From Caulobacter sp. (GTDB lineage: Bacteria > Pseudomonadota > Alphaproteobacteria > Caulobacterales > Caulobacteraceae): 16,297 bases of DNA. Each line of letters opens with the position of its first letter. The first letter of the stretch is position 1. This document shows positions 5,931 to 12,981 of this stretch, one piece after another. The stretch is taken from contig JACMOF010000332.1 of assembly GCA_014378155.1 (NCBI GenBank), positions 1 to 16,297 on the forward strand, in the 5' to 3' direction. The notes under the pieces are model-generated. The model did not search any database. It saw only the letters and a list, made by a program, of their open reading frames with translations, and was not told the origin of the DNA. Position numbers and translations under genes: made by a program.

Positions 5931-7133
5931 ATGTCGTTGGCCTTGGCCACACTGTTGTACGAGTGGCGTAGATACATGGCGGCTGTTGTCGCCCTGGCGT
6001 TCTCCGGCTTGCTGGTGTTGGCCCAGGTCGGCATCTTCGTCGGCATCGGCAAGGGCTTCACCGCCCAGATCGACCGCTCCCGCGCCGACATCATGGTGTT
6101 GGGCCCCGGCGCCAAGGCGTTGTTCGGCGGCCCTTCGGGCCTGCCTCGGCGGATGATCCCCCTGGTCTACAGCCACCCCGAGGTCGTTCAGGTCGCGCCC
6201 CTCGACGGCTCCGGCGGCCGTTTCCAGAACATCCTGTCGCCCGAGGACCAGGCCAAGGCCGACGCCCGCGCCAAGCAGGCCGCCAAGGGCGGAAACAAGG
6301 TCGCTGGCGGCGGTCGCAAGAGCGAGTTCGTCAACGTCACGGTGATCGACGCGATTCCGGGCTTCGTCACCGTGCCGACCGACTATAGCGAGACCATGAT
6401 CGAGGCCCTGCGCCAGCCGTTCGCGGTTGCGGTCGATCAGACCGCTCTCAAGCGCCTGGGGGTCAAGAAGGGCGACAAGGCCATCTACAACGGCAAGACC
6501 GTCACCATCGGCGTGGTCACCACCGGCTATCCCAACATTATCCAACCGACGCTGGTGATGTCGCGCGACACCCTGCGGATGTTGGGCGAGGCCGACACCG
6601 GCCAGCGCGTCGGCCCGCTGATGGTGCAGATCCGCGATCCGGCCCGCTCCGAGATCGTCGCCGCCCAGCTCAACAAGAAGGGCGACGGCCAGTTTCGCGC
6701 CTGGACCCGCCAGGAACTGGCCGACGCCAATTCCGGGGCCATGCTCGACGACCAGATCATCGGGATTATCCTGGGCTTCTCGGCCTTCCTGGGCCTGCTG
6801 ATCGGGGTGGTCATCACCTGGCAGACCCTGCGCGGGGCGATCATGGCCAATATCAAGGAGTTCGCCTCGCTTCGCGCTCTAGGGGTGTCGATCGGCGACC
6901 TGCGTAACATCGTCCTGGAGCTCAGCTTCTGGGTCGGGATCGTCGGCGTGTTCGCCTCCGCCCTGCTGACCTGGCTGGTTTCGCTGGTCGCCACGGCCGG
7001 CGGCGTGCCGATGTCTTTCCCACCCGTACTGGTGGGCGTGGTCGCGGTGTTCCTGATCCTGATCGCCATGCTGTCCGGCTTCCTGTCGCTGGGCGTCCTG
7101 AAGAACAGCCAACCTGCGGACCTCCTGCGATGA
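5931..7133 (+). CDS. ABC transporter permease, DevC-like
   Basis: This inner-membrane permease has 400 residues from ATG at 5931, with GTGGAG ten bases upstream; the TTG at 5910 is an alternative with less support. One membrane helix lies near the N-terminus (MAAVVALAFSGLLVLAQVGI). A large periplasmic domain of about 240 residues follows. Three C-terminal helices follow it: IIGIILGFSAFLGLLIGVV, FWVGIVGVFASALLTWLV and LVGVVAVFLILIAMLSGFL. This four-helix MacB/FtsX-type layout, with the downstream ATPase and HlyD protein, matches DevC of the DevBCA exporters. A Lys/Gly/Ala-rich stretch around residues 100-124 (AKQAAKGGNKVAGGGRKS) looks like an inserted flexible loop. The stop overlaps the ATPase start (ATGA). 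The exported substrate is unknown. Confidence 0.85.
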   Translation: MSLALATLLYEWRRYMAAVVALAFSGLLVLAQVGIFVGIGKGFTAQIDRSRADIMVLGPGAKALFGGPSGLPRRMIPLVYSHPEVVQVAPLDGSGGRFQNILSPEDQAKADARAKQAAKGGNKVAGGGRKSEFVNVTVIDAIPGFVTVPTDYSETMIEALRQPFAVAVDQTALKRLGVKKGDKAIYNGKTVTIGVVTTGYPNIIQPTLVMSRDTLRMLGEADTGQRVGPLMVQIRDPARSEIVAAQLNKKGDGQFRAWTRQELADANSGAMLDDQIIGIILGFSAFLGLLIGVVITWQTLRGAIMANIKEFASLRALGVSIGDLRNIVLELSFWVGIVGVFASALLTWLVSLVATAGGVPMSFPPVLVGVVAVFLILIAMLSGFLSLGVLKNSQPADLLR

Positions 7134-7879
7134 TCGCCGATCACAGCCACAAGCGCGGCGAGAGCGCCCTCTCGGCCACGCAACTGGTCAAGCGCTTCAA
7201 GACCGGCCGCACCTTCATCGAGGTGCTCAAGGGCGTGGATTTCGACGCCAAGCATGGCGACGTGACCATGGTCATGGGGCCGTCGGGCTCGGGCAAGTCG
7301 ACCCTGGTGGCCGCCCTGTCGGGCCTGCTCCGTCCCGACGAGGGCAAGGTCTCGGCGCTAGAGGCCAAGGATCTGTGGCAGCTGCCGGCGGGCAAGATCG
7401 ACAAGTTCCGCCTCGATCACTGCGGCTTCATCTTCCAGGGTTTCAACCTGTTCCCCGCCCTCACCGCCAAGCAGCAAGTGATGACGGCCCTGAAATACCA
7501 GGGTGTCGGCAAGGGCGAATGCGCCCGCCGCGCCCAGGCGGCGCTGGAAGAGGTGGGCCTTGGCCCGCGCGTCAACCAGCGGCCGTCGGAACTGTCGGGC
7601 GGCGAGAAGCAGCGCGTCGCCATCGCCCGCGCCCTGGCCAAGAACCCCAACCTGATCTTCGCCGACGAGCCCACCTCGGCGCTAGACGGAAAAAGCGGCG
7701 AAATCGTCATCCGCCTGCTGCGCGCCGCCGCCACCGATCGCGGCGCGGCCGTGATCTGCGTCACCCACGACCCGCGGCTCGAGGCCTATGCCGACCGCGT
7801 CATCCACATCGAAGACGGCCGGATCCTGGACGACGTGCGTAGAACGCCCGACGCCAATCCCGCGCCGCTTAGCCACTGA
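7130..7879 (+). CDS. ABC transporter ATP-binding protein, DevA/LolD-like
   Basis: This 249-residue cytosolic nucleotide-binding subunit powers the adjacent permease. All motifs are intact: Walker A GPSGSGKST (50-58), Q-loop Gln103 in FIFQGFNLFP, signature LSGGEKQRVAIARAL (155-169), Walker B LIFADEP (175-181) with D-loop SALD, and the H-loop histidine 213 in VTHD. The sequence belongs to the MacB/LolD/DevA group, which drive transfer of lipids, lipoproteins or glycolipids through a mechanotransmission mechanism rather than substrate passage through the permease. The start codon overlaps the permease stop by four bases, so the two subunits are translationally coupled. An N-terminal extension of about ten residues (MIADHSHKRG) precedes the first strand. 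Confidence 0.93.
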   Translation: MIADHSHKRGESALSATQLVKRFKTGRTFIEVLKGVDFDAKHGDVTMVMGPSGSGKSTLVAALSGLLRPDEGKVSALEAKDLWQLPAGKIDKFRLDHCGFIFQGFNLFPALTAKQQVMTALKYQGVGKGECARRAQAALEEVGLGPRVNQRPSELSGGEKQRVAIARALAKNPNLIFADEPTSALDGKSGEIVIRLLRAAATDRGAAVICVTHDPRLEAYADRVIHIEDGRILDDVRRTPDANPAPLSH

Positions 7880-7899
7880 CTTTCTGGGGAAACTGCCAA

Positions 7900-8904
7900 A
7901 TGCCCGCGTTCCTGCGTCGTCCCGCCTTCTGGATCGTCATCGTGCTCATCGCCGCCGTGGTCGGCGGCGTGTTCTTCATGAAGGGCCAGGCGGCAGAGAA
8001 GAAGAAGAAGCTCGAGATCGCCGCCGCCCAGGAGGAGCCCAGCCCCTACGGCGCCATCGCCAACGGCAAGGCTGACGTTGAGGGCGGAATCATCCAGGTG
8101 GCCGCGCGCCGCCAGGGCATCGTCCGAGAGGTGTACGTGCAGGAAGGCCAGGACGTGGTCGCCGGCCAGCCCTTGGCCAAGCAGGAAGACGACGACGCCC
8201 GCCTGGCCGCCGCCACCGCCGAGGCCGGCCTGGCCTCGGCCCGCGCCCAGATCGCCGTCTATCAGGTGCAGTTGCGCACCGGCCAGCGCGAATTCAAGCG
8301 CCTGCAGACCCTGTCGACGGCCAATTTCGTGGCCGGCCAGCGGCTCGACGCGGCCCAGGACCAGATCGCCGCGGCCAACGCCAACATCGCCGCCCAGCAG
8401 GCCGCCATCCAGGTGACCTCCGCCCAGTTGGCCCAGGCCCGCTACAACCAGGAACTGACGGTGATCCGCGCCCCGGCGAACGGCCGCATCGCCCGCCGCT
8501 ACGCCAATCCCGGGGCCGGCGTCTCGACCCTGAACGTCACTCCGATGTTCGACCTGGAACCGCAGACCGCCCGCATCGTCCGCGCCGAGATCGTCGAGGC
8601 AGACATCCCTAATGTAGCCGTCGGCCAGGAGATCGAGATCCAGCCCGAGGGCGATCCCACCAAAACCTATGTCGGCAAGGTGCTGCGACGAGCCGTCGTG
8701 TTCGGGGCGCGCAAGCTGCCCTCGGACGACCCCAGCCAGCGCAGCGACGAGCGCGTGGTCGAGGTGGTTGTCACCGCCGACGGCGCCCCGCTGTTGGTCG
8801 GCCAGCGCGTGCTGGTCAAGTTCATGAAGCCGGGCCAAAAGGCCGGCATCAAGCGCGACCAGCCTAAGCCGCCGGTGGCCGGGGGCGAAAAGCAGAAGGC
8901 GTAG
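7900..8904 (+). CDS. HlyD-type periplasmic adaptor, DevB-like
   Basis: This 334-residue membrane-fusion protein is the third member of the exporter. An N-terminal anchor, FWIVIVLIAAVVGGVFFM (about residues 10-28), is followed by a positively charged stretch. The first half of the lipoyl domain (IIQVAARRQGIVREVYVQEG) comes next. An alanine-rich coiled-coil hairpin follows (about 105-185, repeated ASARAQIA / AANANIAAQQAAIQ). The second lipoyl half is LTVIRAPANGRIARRYANPG, then a beta-barrel domain. The last 25 residues are Lys/Pro-rich. Such adaptors link an inner-membrane pump to a TolC-type outer-membrane channel. No TolC gene lies nearby, so a channel encoded elsewhere must be used. The start follows GGGGA, 20 bases after the ATPase stop. 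Confidence 0.88.
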   Translation: MPAFLRRPAFWIVIVLIAAVVGGVFFMKGQAAEKKKKLEIAAAQEEPSPYGAIANGKADVEGGIIQVAARRQGIVREVYVQEGQDVVAGQPLAKQEDDDARLAAATAEAGLASARAQIAVYQVQLRTGQREFKRLQTLSTANFVAGQRLDAAQDQIAAANANIAAQQAAIQVTSAQLAQARYNQELTVIRAPANGRIARRYANPGAGVSTLNVTPMFDLEPQTARIVRAEIVEADIPNVAVGQEIEIQPEGDPTKTYVGKVLRRAVVFGARKLPSDDPSQRSDERVVEVVVTADGAPLLVGQRVLVKFMKPGQKAGIKRDQPKPPVAGGEKQKA

Positions 8905-8912
8905 CGCGCGGT

Positions 8913-9018
8913 GCGTCCTTCGAGGCTCGGCTTCGCTTCGCACCTCAGGATGAGGAATCCAGAGCAACAGCGCTCCTCATCCCGAGGCGCCCGCGCAGCG
9001 GTCCCTCGGAGGACACGC
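8913..9018. repeat. Palindromic intergenic repeat, about 106 bases
   Basis: The left arm GCGTCCTTCGAGG ... ACCTCAGGATGAGGA (8913-8956) is an imperfect reverse complement of the right arm beginning CTCCTCATCCCGAGG and ending CGGAGGACACGC (8974-9018). It has the look of the dispersed palindromic repeats common in Caulobacter and related alphaproteobacteria. It may act as transcription terminator or mRNA stabiliser between the exporter operon and the next gene. The family assignment is from recollection of the pattern; other genomic copies are not visible here. Confidence 0.65.
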
Positions 9019-9023
9019 CTCTC

Positions 9024-9053
9024 TTGACGCTCTGTCTCTCGCGCCGCACAAAC
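9024..9053 (+). promoter_or_regulatory. Candidate promoter of the short-chain dehydrogenase gene
   Basis: TTGACGC is an exact match to the Caulobacter -35 consensus. GCACAAAC, 15 bases later, is a partial match to GCTANAWC. The position between the palindromic repeat and the ribosome-binding site supports it. Confidence 0.4.
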
Positions 9054-9090
9054 GCGCCAAACCAAACAGGCGTTTGAGGGAGATACGAAC

Positions 9091-9999
9091 ATGGCGGACG
9101 ACATCCGGTTCGACGGTCAGGTGGCGATCGTGACAGGGGCCGGCGGCGGCCTGGGCCGACAGCATGCGCTGGAGCTGGCGCGGCGCGGCGCCAAGGTCGT
9201 GATCAATGATCTGGGCGGCAGTGTCGATGGTTCGGGCGGCTCATCTGACGCGGCCCTGAACGTGGTCAAGGAAATCGAAGCCGCGGGCGGCGAGGCCATC
9301 GCCCATGGCGCTTCCGTTACCGACGACGCCGGCGTCGCTGATCTTGTGAAGACCACGATGGAAAAGTGGGGCCGGATCGACATCCTCGTCGCCAACGCCG
9401 GCATCCTTCGCGATCGAACCCTGACCAAGATGGAGCTGGCCGACTTCGAGGCCGTGATCCAGGTCCATGTGTTCGGCACCTTCAAGCCTATCAAGGCCGT
9501 GTGGGACATCATGAAGGCCCAGAACTACGGCCGCATCGTCGTCACCACCTCGTCCTCGGGCATGTATGGCAATTTCGGCCAGAGCAATTACGGCGCGGCC
9601 AAGATGGCGGTTCTGGGCCTGATGAACACGCTGAAGCTGGAAGGCGCCAAGAACAACATCAAGATCAACGCCATCAGCCCGGTCGCCGCCACCCGCATGA
9701 CCGAAGGCTTGATGCCGCCCGAAGTGCTGGAGAAGCTGAAGCCGGAATATGTGACGCCGGGTGTCGTCTATCTGGTGTCGGAAGACGCCCCGACGGGCGC
9801 GATCCTGACCGCCGGCGCCGGCGCCTTCGCCCTGTCGCGGATCTACGAGACCGAAGGCGTCTATCTGGGTGAAGGCGGATTGTCGGCCGAAGAAGTGCGC
9901 GACTGCTGGGGCCAGATCGCCGCAGAGGATGGCCAGAAGGCCTATTTCAACGGCGGCGAACAGGGCCAGAAGTTCTTCCGCAAGATGGCTGGCGGGTAG
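9091..9999 (+). CDS. Short-chain dehydrogenase, MFE-2 / 17-beta-HSD4-like
   Basis: This 302-residue NAD(P)-dependent oxidoreductase starts at an ATG with GAGGGAGA upstream. The Rossmann motif TGAGGGLG (15-22) is present. NDLGG at the end of the second strand favours NAD, and NAGILRD (102-108) follows. The catalytic set is Ser154/155, Tyr167 and Lys171 in SNYGAAKMAVLGL, with NAISPVA after it. The pattern RFDGQVAIVTGAGGGLGRQHA, with the acidic NDLGGSVDGSGGSS loop, is typical of the (3R)-hydroxyacyl-CoA dehydrogenase domain of peroxisomal-type multifunctional enzyme 2. In that protein it acts in beta-oxidation of fatty acyl or sterol chains. Here it stands alone, without hydratase or SCP2 domains. 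The C-terminal 50 residues extend the minimal SDR fold as in that family. The adjacent FadL porin agrees with a lipid catabolic role. The precise acyl substrate is uncertain. Confidence 0.88.
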   Translation: MADDIRFDGQVAIVTGAGGGLGRQHALELARRGAKVVINDLGGSVDGSGGSSDAALNVVKEIEAAGGEAIAHGASVTDDAGVADLVKTTMEKWGRIDILVANAGILRDRTLTKMELADFEAVIQVHVFGTFKPIKAVWDIMKAQNYGRIVVTTSSSGMYGNFGQSNYGAAKMAVLGLMNTLKLEGAKNNIKINAISPVAATRMTEGLMPPEVLEKLKPEYVTPGVVYLVSEDAPTGAILTAGAGAFALSRIYETEGVYLGEGGLSAEEVRDCWGQIAAEDGQKAYFNGGEQGQKFFRKMAGG

Positions 10000-10000
10000 G

Positions 10001-10015
10001 TTAGCTTGAGCTTAA
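10001..10015. promoter_or_regulatory. CtrA-like half-site pair
   Basis: TTAG-N7-TTAA lies two bases after the dehydrogenase stop codon and matches seven of eight bases of the CtrA box TTAA-N7-TTAA. It sits before a terminator and 257 bases from fadL, so a role at a promoter is doubtful. Confidence 0.2.
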
Positions 10016-10024
10016 GTTGAATAG

Positions 10025-10078
10025 GGCGCGATTGTGGCCAAGGAACAGCCCCCTACGGCTAGCCACATCGCGCCTTTT
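10025..10078 (+). terminator. Intrinsic terminator of the short-chain dehydrogenase gene
   Basis: GGCGCGAT-T-GTGGC (10025-10038) pairs with GCCACATCGCGCC (10062-10074) with one bulged T. The 23-base loop holds a small inner stem, AGCC/GGCT. TTTT follows at 10075-10078. Confidence 0.75.
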
Positions 10079-10271
10079 CCAGGCAACTATGGCACTTTCT
10101 GACATAACGACGAAATAAGTAACGGCTTTAAAGTCAGGCGTTCTTTGAACGCAGGGCACAAAATTCATTGTTACAGGAATAAATAGCAACGGTTTTTGAC
10201 TAAATGCGTTAGAGCGACGCCAATCGGCGCCATCCAAGGACGCCGGCTCTTCCTCCCCAGAAGGTCGTCTC
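10079..10271 (+). promoter_or_regulatory. AT-rich fadL upstream region with a 15-bp palindrome
   Basis: This leader and regulatory gap is clearly more AT-rich than the surrounding genes. GCGTTC-TTT-GAACGC at 10138-10152 is a perfect inverted repeat of operator size, about 120 bases before the fadL start. TTGACT at 10196-10201 could be a -35 element, but no convincing -10 is seen. The ribosome-binding site AGAAGG lies seven bases before the ATG. The palindrome may bind a repressor controlling fatty-acid uptake; this is inference. Confidence 0.45.
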
Positions 10272-11582
10272 ATGTCTCTCTCGCGTACTTGCCTCGCCGC
10301 CGGCGTGGCCCTTGCCGCAATGGTTGTCGCCTCCCAGGCCTCGGCTTCGGCATTCTATCTCCAGGAACAATCGGTGCGTGGCGCCGGTCGCGCCTATTCG
10401 GGCGAGGTCGCCGACCGCGGCGCCGCCAGCCTCTGGTGGAACCCCGCCGCCATCGCCGGTCTCGAACAGAGCGAGATCTATGGCGGTCTGCACCTGATCC
10501 AAGTCGATTCCGACGTCAATGACAGCGGCTCGACCCTGACCCGTCCCGTGATCCCCGGCGGCCTGACCACCCCGGTCGGCGGCGAGCCGCGTTCGCCTGG
10601 CCCGATCAACAACGGCGTCGTGCCCAACTTCGCCGCGGCCTTCCGCATCACCGACAAGCTGGCCGTCGGCCTGACCGCCGCCGCGCCCTACAACTTCACC
10701 ACCGACTACAACACCCGCAGTTGGACCCGCTACGACGCCCTGAAGTCCAGCCTGACCACGATCGACGTCAATGGTGCGGTGGCTTATCGCCTCAATGACA
10801 TGCTCGACCTCGGCATGGGTGTTTCGGCGCAATATACCGACGCCGAACTGACCTCGGCGCTGCCGAACCTGTCGCCCCTGCTGGCCGATGGCTCGTCATC
10901 GCTGAAGGGTGATGGCAATTGGGATTACGGCTGGAACGTCGGCGCCCAGTTCCACGCCTCGCCGGCCCTGACCTTCGGCGCGTCGTACCGCTCGAAGATC
11001 GATCACAAGCTGGATGGCCACGTCGTGGTCTCGGGCTTGGTGGGTCCGCTGGCCGGCGCCAATGTCAACACCGACGGTAAGGCCACGATCACCACGCCGT
11101 GGATGGCCAATGTCGGCGCCCGCTGGGCGGTAAACGACAAGACGACCCTGAACCTGTCGGTGTCGCGCATCGGCTGGAGCGAGTTCGACAAGATCGTCGT
11201 CACCTACCCGAGCGGCGGCAATGTCAGCGCCCAGAACTACAAGGACACCACCACGGTGGCGGTCGGCGTCGACTACCAGGCTTCGCCGAAGCTGACCCTG
11301 CGGGCCGGCGTGCAGTACGACCCGACCCCGACCCCGGACTTGGGCCGCACCGCCCGCGTACCGGACGGCGACCGGATGGTCTATGCAACCGGCGCCACCT
11401 GGCAAGCGACCCCGTCCATCAAGTGGGATGCGGCCCTGTCGTACATCACCTTCGAAGACACCAAGATCAACCGCACCGAAACGATCTTCGCCGGCACCGC
11501 GGCGGCGACGACCTTGAACCTCAGGGGCGACGTCGGCGGTTCGGCGGCGGTCATCTCGACCGGTTTGCGCTACAGCTTCTAA
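10272..11582 (+). CDS. FadL / OmpP1 / TodX family outer-membrane transporter
   Basis: This 436-residue outer-membrane beta-barrel takes up long-chain fatty acids or hydrophobic compounds. The signal peptide MSLSRTCLAAGVALAAMVVA is cleaved probably after Ala27 (SQASASA|FYL). The mature N-terminus, FYLQEQSVRGAGRAYSGEVA then SLWWNPAAIAGL, is the FadL hatch domain with its NPAA motif. Alternating amphipathic strands follow, including a long SWTRYDALKSSLTTIDVNGA segment, DLGMGVSAQYTDAEL and TPWMANVGARWAVNDKTTL. The last residue is Phe in STGLRYSF, as required for barrel assembly. Length matches FadL proteins. A strong terminator follows 23 bases after the stop. Lying after a beta-oxidation-type dehydrogenase, it fits fatty-acid use, though the two genes are separated by a terminator and are probably transcribed separately. 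Confidence 0.92.
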   Translation: MSLSRTCLAAGVALAAMVVASQASASAFYLQEQSVRGAGRAYSGEVADRGAASLWWNPAAIAGLEQSEIYGGLHLIQVDSDVNDSGSTLTRPVIPGGLTTPVGGEPRSPGPINNGVVPNFAAAFRITDKLAVGLTAAAPYNFTTDYNTRSWTRYDALKSSLTTIDVNGAVAYRLNDMLDLGMGVSAQYTDAELTSALPNLSPLLADGSSSLKGDGNWDYGWNVGAQFHASPALTFGASYRSKIDHKLDGHVVVSGLVGPLAGANVNTDGKATITTPWMANVGARWAVNDKTTLNLSVSRIGWSEFDKIVVTYPSGGNVSAQNYKDTTTVAVGVDYQASPKLTLRAGVQYDPTPTPDLGRTARVPDGDRMVYATGATWQATPSIKWDAALSYITFEDTKINRTETIFAGTAAATTLNLRGDVGGSAAVISTGLRYSF

Positions 11583-11605
11583 GCTTGGCCTGATTGGCTA
11601 GAACG

Positions 11606-11638
11606 CGGCCGCCCAGAGCAACCCGGGCGGCCGTTTTT
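11606..11638 (+). terminator. Intrinsic terminator of the fadL gene
   Basis: CGGCCGCCC and GGGCGGCCG form a perfect 9-bp GC stem around a 10-base loop and are followed by TTTTT. The element begins 23 bases after the fadL stop codon. Confidence 0.9.
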
Positions 11639-11643
11639 CTAAG

Positions 11644-11767
11644 TCCTCCCTCTCGGGGGGGAGGTGTCGGCGAAGCCGACGGAGGGGGGAGCTATCGGCA
11701 GATAATGTGACGCCCCAACACTCCCCCCACCGGCCTTCGGCCGCCTCCACCATAGGGGGACGTGGAG
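11644..11767. repeat. Inverted pair of about 50-base GC-rich repeat units
   Basis: The left unit (11644-11693) contains CCTCCC/GGGAGG and the hairpin GTCGGC-GAA-GCCGAC, then GGAGGGGGGAG. The right unit (about 11718-11767), read on the other strand, has the same order of blocks: GG-TGGAGG, CGGCC-GAA-GGCCG, then GTGGGGGGAG. A short spacer with TATCGGCAGATAATG lies between. It fills the whole gap between the fadL terminator and the mrp stop codon. It resembles dispersed alphaproteobacterial palindromic repeats and could act as a bidirectional transcription barrier. No open reading frame or transposase is associated. Confidence 0.6.
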
Positions 11768-11768
11768 A

Positions 11769-12884
11769 TCAGCCCTGCCCGACAGTGGTCCACAATGCCC
11801 GCGCCGCCTCGGTGAACGCCCTGGCCGCCGCGCTGCCGGGCGCACGCAACACCACCGGCGTCCCGGCGTCGCCGGCCTCGCGGACGGCGATCTCGATCGG
11901 AATCTGAGCCAGCAACGCGACGTCCAGCGTCTTTGCCTCGGCCACACCGCCTCCCGTTCCGAAGATCGGGATAGGGGCGCCGGTCGTCGGATCGGCGAAG
12001 AAGGCCATGTTCTCGATCAAGCCCAGGATCGGGGTCGCCGTCTTGCCAAACATCACCGCCGCCCGGCGAACGTCGATCAGGGCGATCTCCTGCGGGGTCG
12101 TCACCAGCACCACACCGTCGATCCGCAGCTTCTGCACCAGGGTCAGCTGGATGTCGCCGGTGCCGGGCGGCAGGTCGACAACCAGCACGTCCAGCGGCGC
12201 GGCTTCGCTGCCCCAGGCCACGTCGTGGATCATCTGACGCACCGCCGACGAGGCCATCGGCCCGCGCCAGATCATCGCCTTGCCCTCATCGACCAGGAAG
12301 CCGATCGACATCAGCCTGATCCCATGGGCGACCAGAGGCTGCAGCTTGCCGTCCTCGAAGCTGGGCTCGCCGTCCACGCCCATCATTCGGGGGGCCGAGG
12401 GGCCATAGACGTCAGCGTCAAGCAGGCCGACCCTCAGGCCCTGGGCCGCGAAGGCGCAGGCCAGGTTGGTGGCGACAGTGGACTTGCCCACCCCGCCCTT
12501 GCCAGACGCCACGGCGATCACGTGCTTCACATGGGCGGGCTTCTCGGCCTCCGGCGGCGGGACAAGACGCGCCTGCTTGTCCTCTCTGACCGAAGCGCCC
12601 TTGCGCACCCGGGTTGCGCCTTCGGCGGCCTGGGCCGTCAGAACCACTTGGGCCACCTCAACGCCGGCCAGGGCCACCAGGATCTTTTCTGCCGCCTCGC
12701 GCACTGGGCCATAGGTCGCTGCCTGCGAGGCCGGGACCTCCAGCATGAAACCCGCCCGGCCTGCGCGTAACACCAGTCCCTGCACCAGACCGGCGGCCAC
12801 CAAGCCCTCGCCGGACACCGGATCGACGATCCGATCCAGCGCCGCGCGGGCGTCATCGAGGGTGGCGGGAAGCGCTGCGGTCAC
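11769..12884 (-). CDS. mrp: Mrp/ApbC (NBP35-type) P-loop ATPase, iron-sulfur carrier family
   Basis: The protein has 371 residues from GTG at 12884, which starts MTAALPATLDDARAALDRIV, the usual family start. The Shine-Dalgarno is weak (AAGG, 12 bases). An N-terminal MIP18-like domain covers about 1-100. The deviant Walker A SGKGGVGKSTVATNLA (127-142) comes next, with LLDADVYGPSAPRMMG and the switch motif VDLPPGTGD (237-245). The family loads and transfers 4Fe-4S clusters in the cytosol. The segment that normally carries the cluster-binding CPxC reads ENMAFFADPTTGAPIPIFG (291-309) and has no cysteine. The whole protein has a single cysteine (Cys143, next to the P-loop). ATPase function looks intact; classic cluster bridging through CxxC does not. 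Divergent from hflK. Confidence 0.9.
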   Translation of the reverse strand: MTAALPATLDDARAALDRIVDPVSGEGLVAAGLVQGLVLRAGRAGFMLEVPASQAATYGPVREAAEKILVALAGVEVAQVVLTAQAAEGATRVRKGASVREDKQARLVPPPEAEKPAHVKHVIAVASGKGGVGKSTVATNLACAFAAQGLRVGLLDADVYGPSAPRMMGVDGEPSFEDGKLQPLVAHGIRLMSIGFLVDEGKAMIWRGPMASSAVRQMIHDVAWGSEAAPLDVLVVDLPPGTGDIQLTLVQKLRIDGVVLVTTPQEIALIDVRRAAVMFGKTATPILGLIENMAFFADPTTGAPIPIFGTGGGVAEAKTLDVALLAQIPIEIAVREAGDAGTPVVLRAPGSAAARAFTEAARALWTTVGQG

Positions 12885-12981
12885 GTGTTTGTCTTGCCTT
12901 GTGGTGCGAGGGCTCTCATATCCGCGTGCGGGGCTAGCTTTACAACCCCGCCCAAGTAGTGACGGGAAGTCGACGCCGCCC
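12885..12981. promoter_or_regulatory. Divergent promoter region between mrp and hflK
   Basis: These 97 bases must drive both genes. GGGGCTAGCTTTACAACCCC contains GCTAGC, whose GCTA start resembles the Caulobacter -10 element on either strand. The flanking GGGG and CCCC form a small inverted repeat. Neither strand has a convincing -35. GGGAAG 12 bases before the hflK ATG is the likely ribosome-binding site. Confidence 0.35.

Noticed and set aside
7786..8967. Long minus-strand open frame of 393 codons opposite the HlyD-type gene
   Set aside because: It is antisense to a well-supported adaptor gene, has Gly/Leu/Asp-rich composition typical of GC-rich shadow frames, and matches no family.
10001..10273. 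Minus-strand 90-codon frame in the dehydrogenase-fadL gap
   Set aside because: It covers the terminator and fadL leader, has no ribosome-binding site and no family resemblance.
11644..11767. Insertion sequence or CRISPR array
   Set aside because: There are only two inverted units, no transposase and no regular spacers, so it fits a palindromic intergenic repeat.
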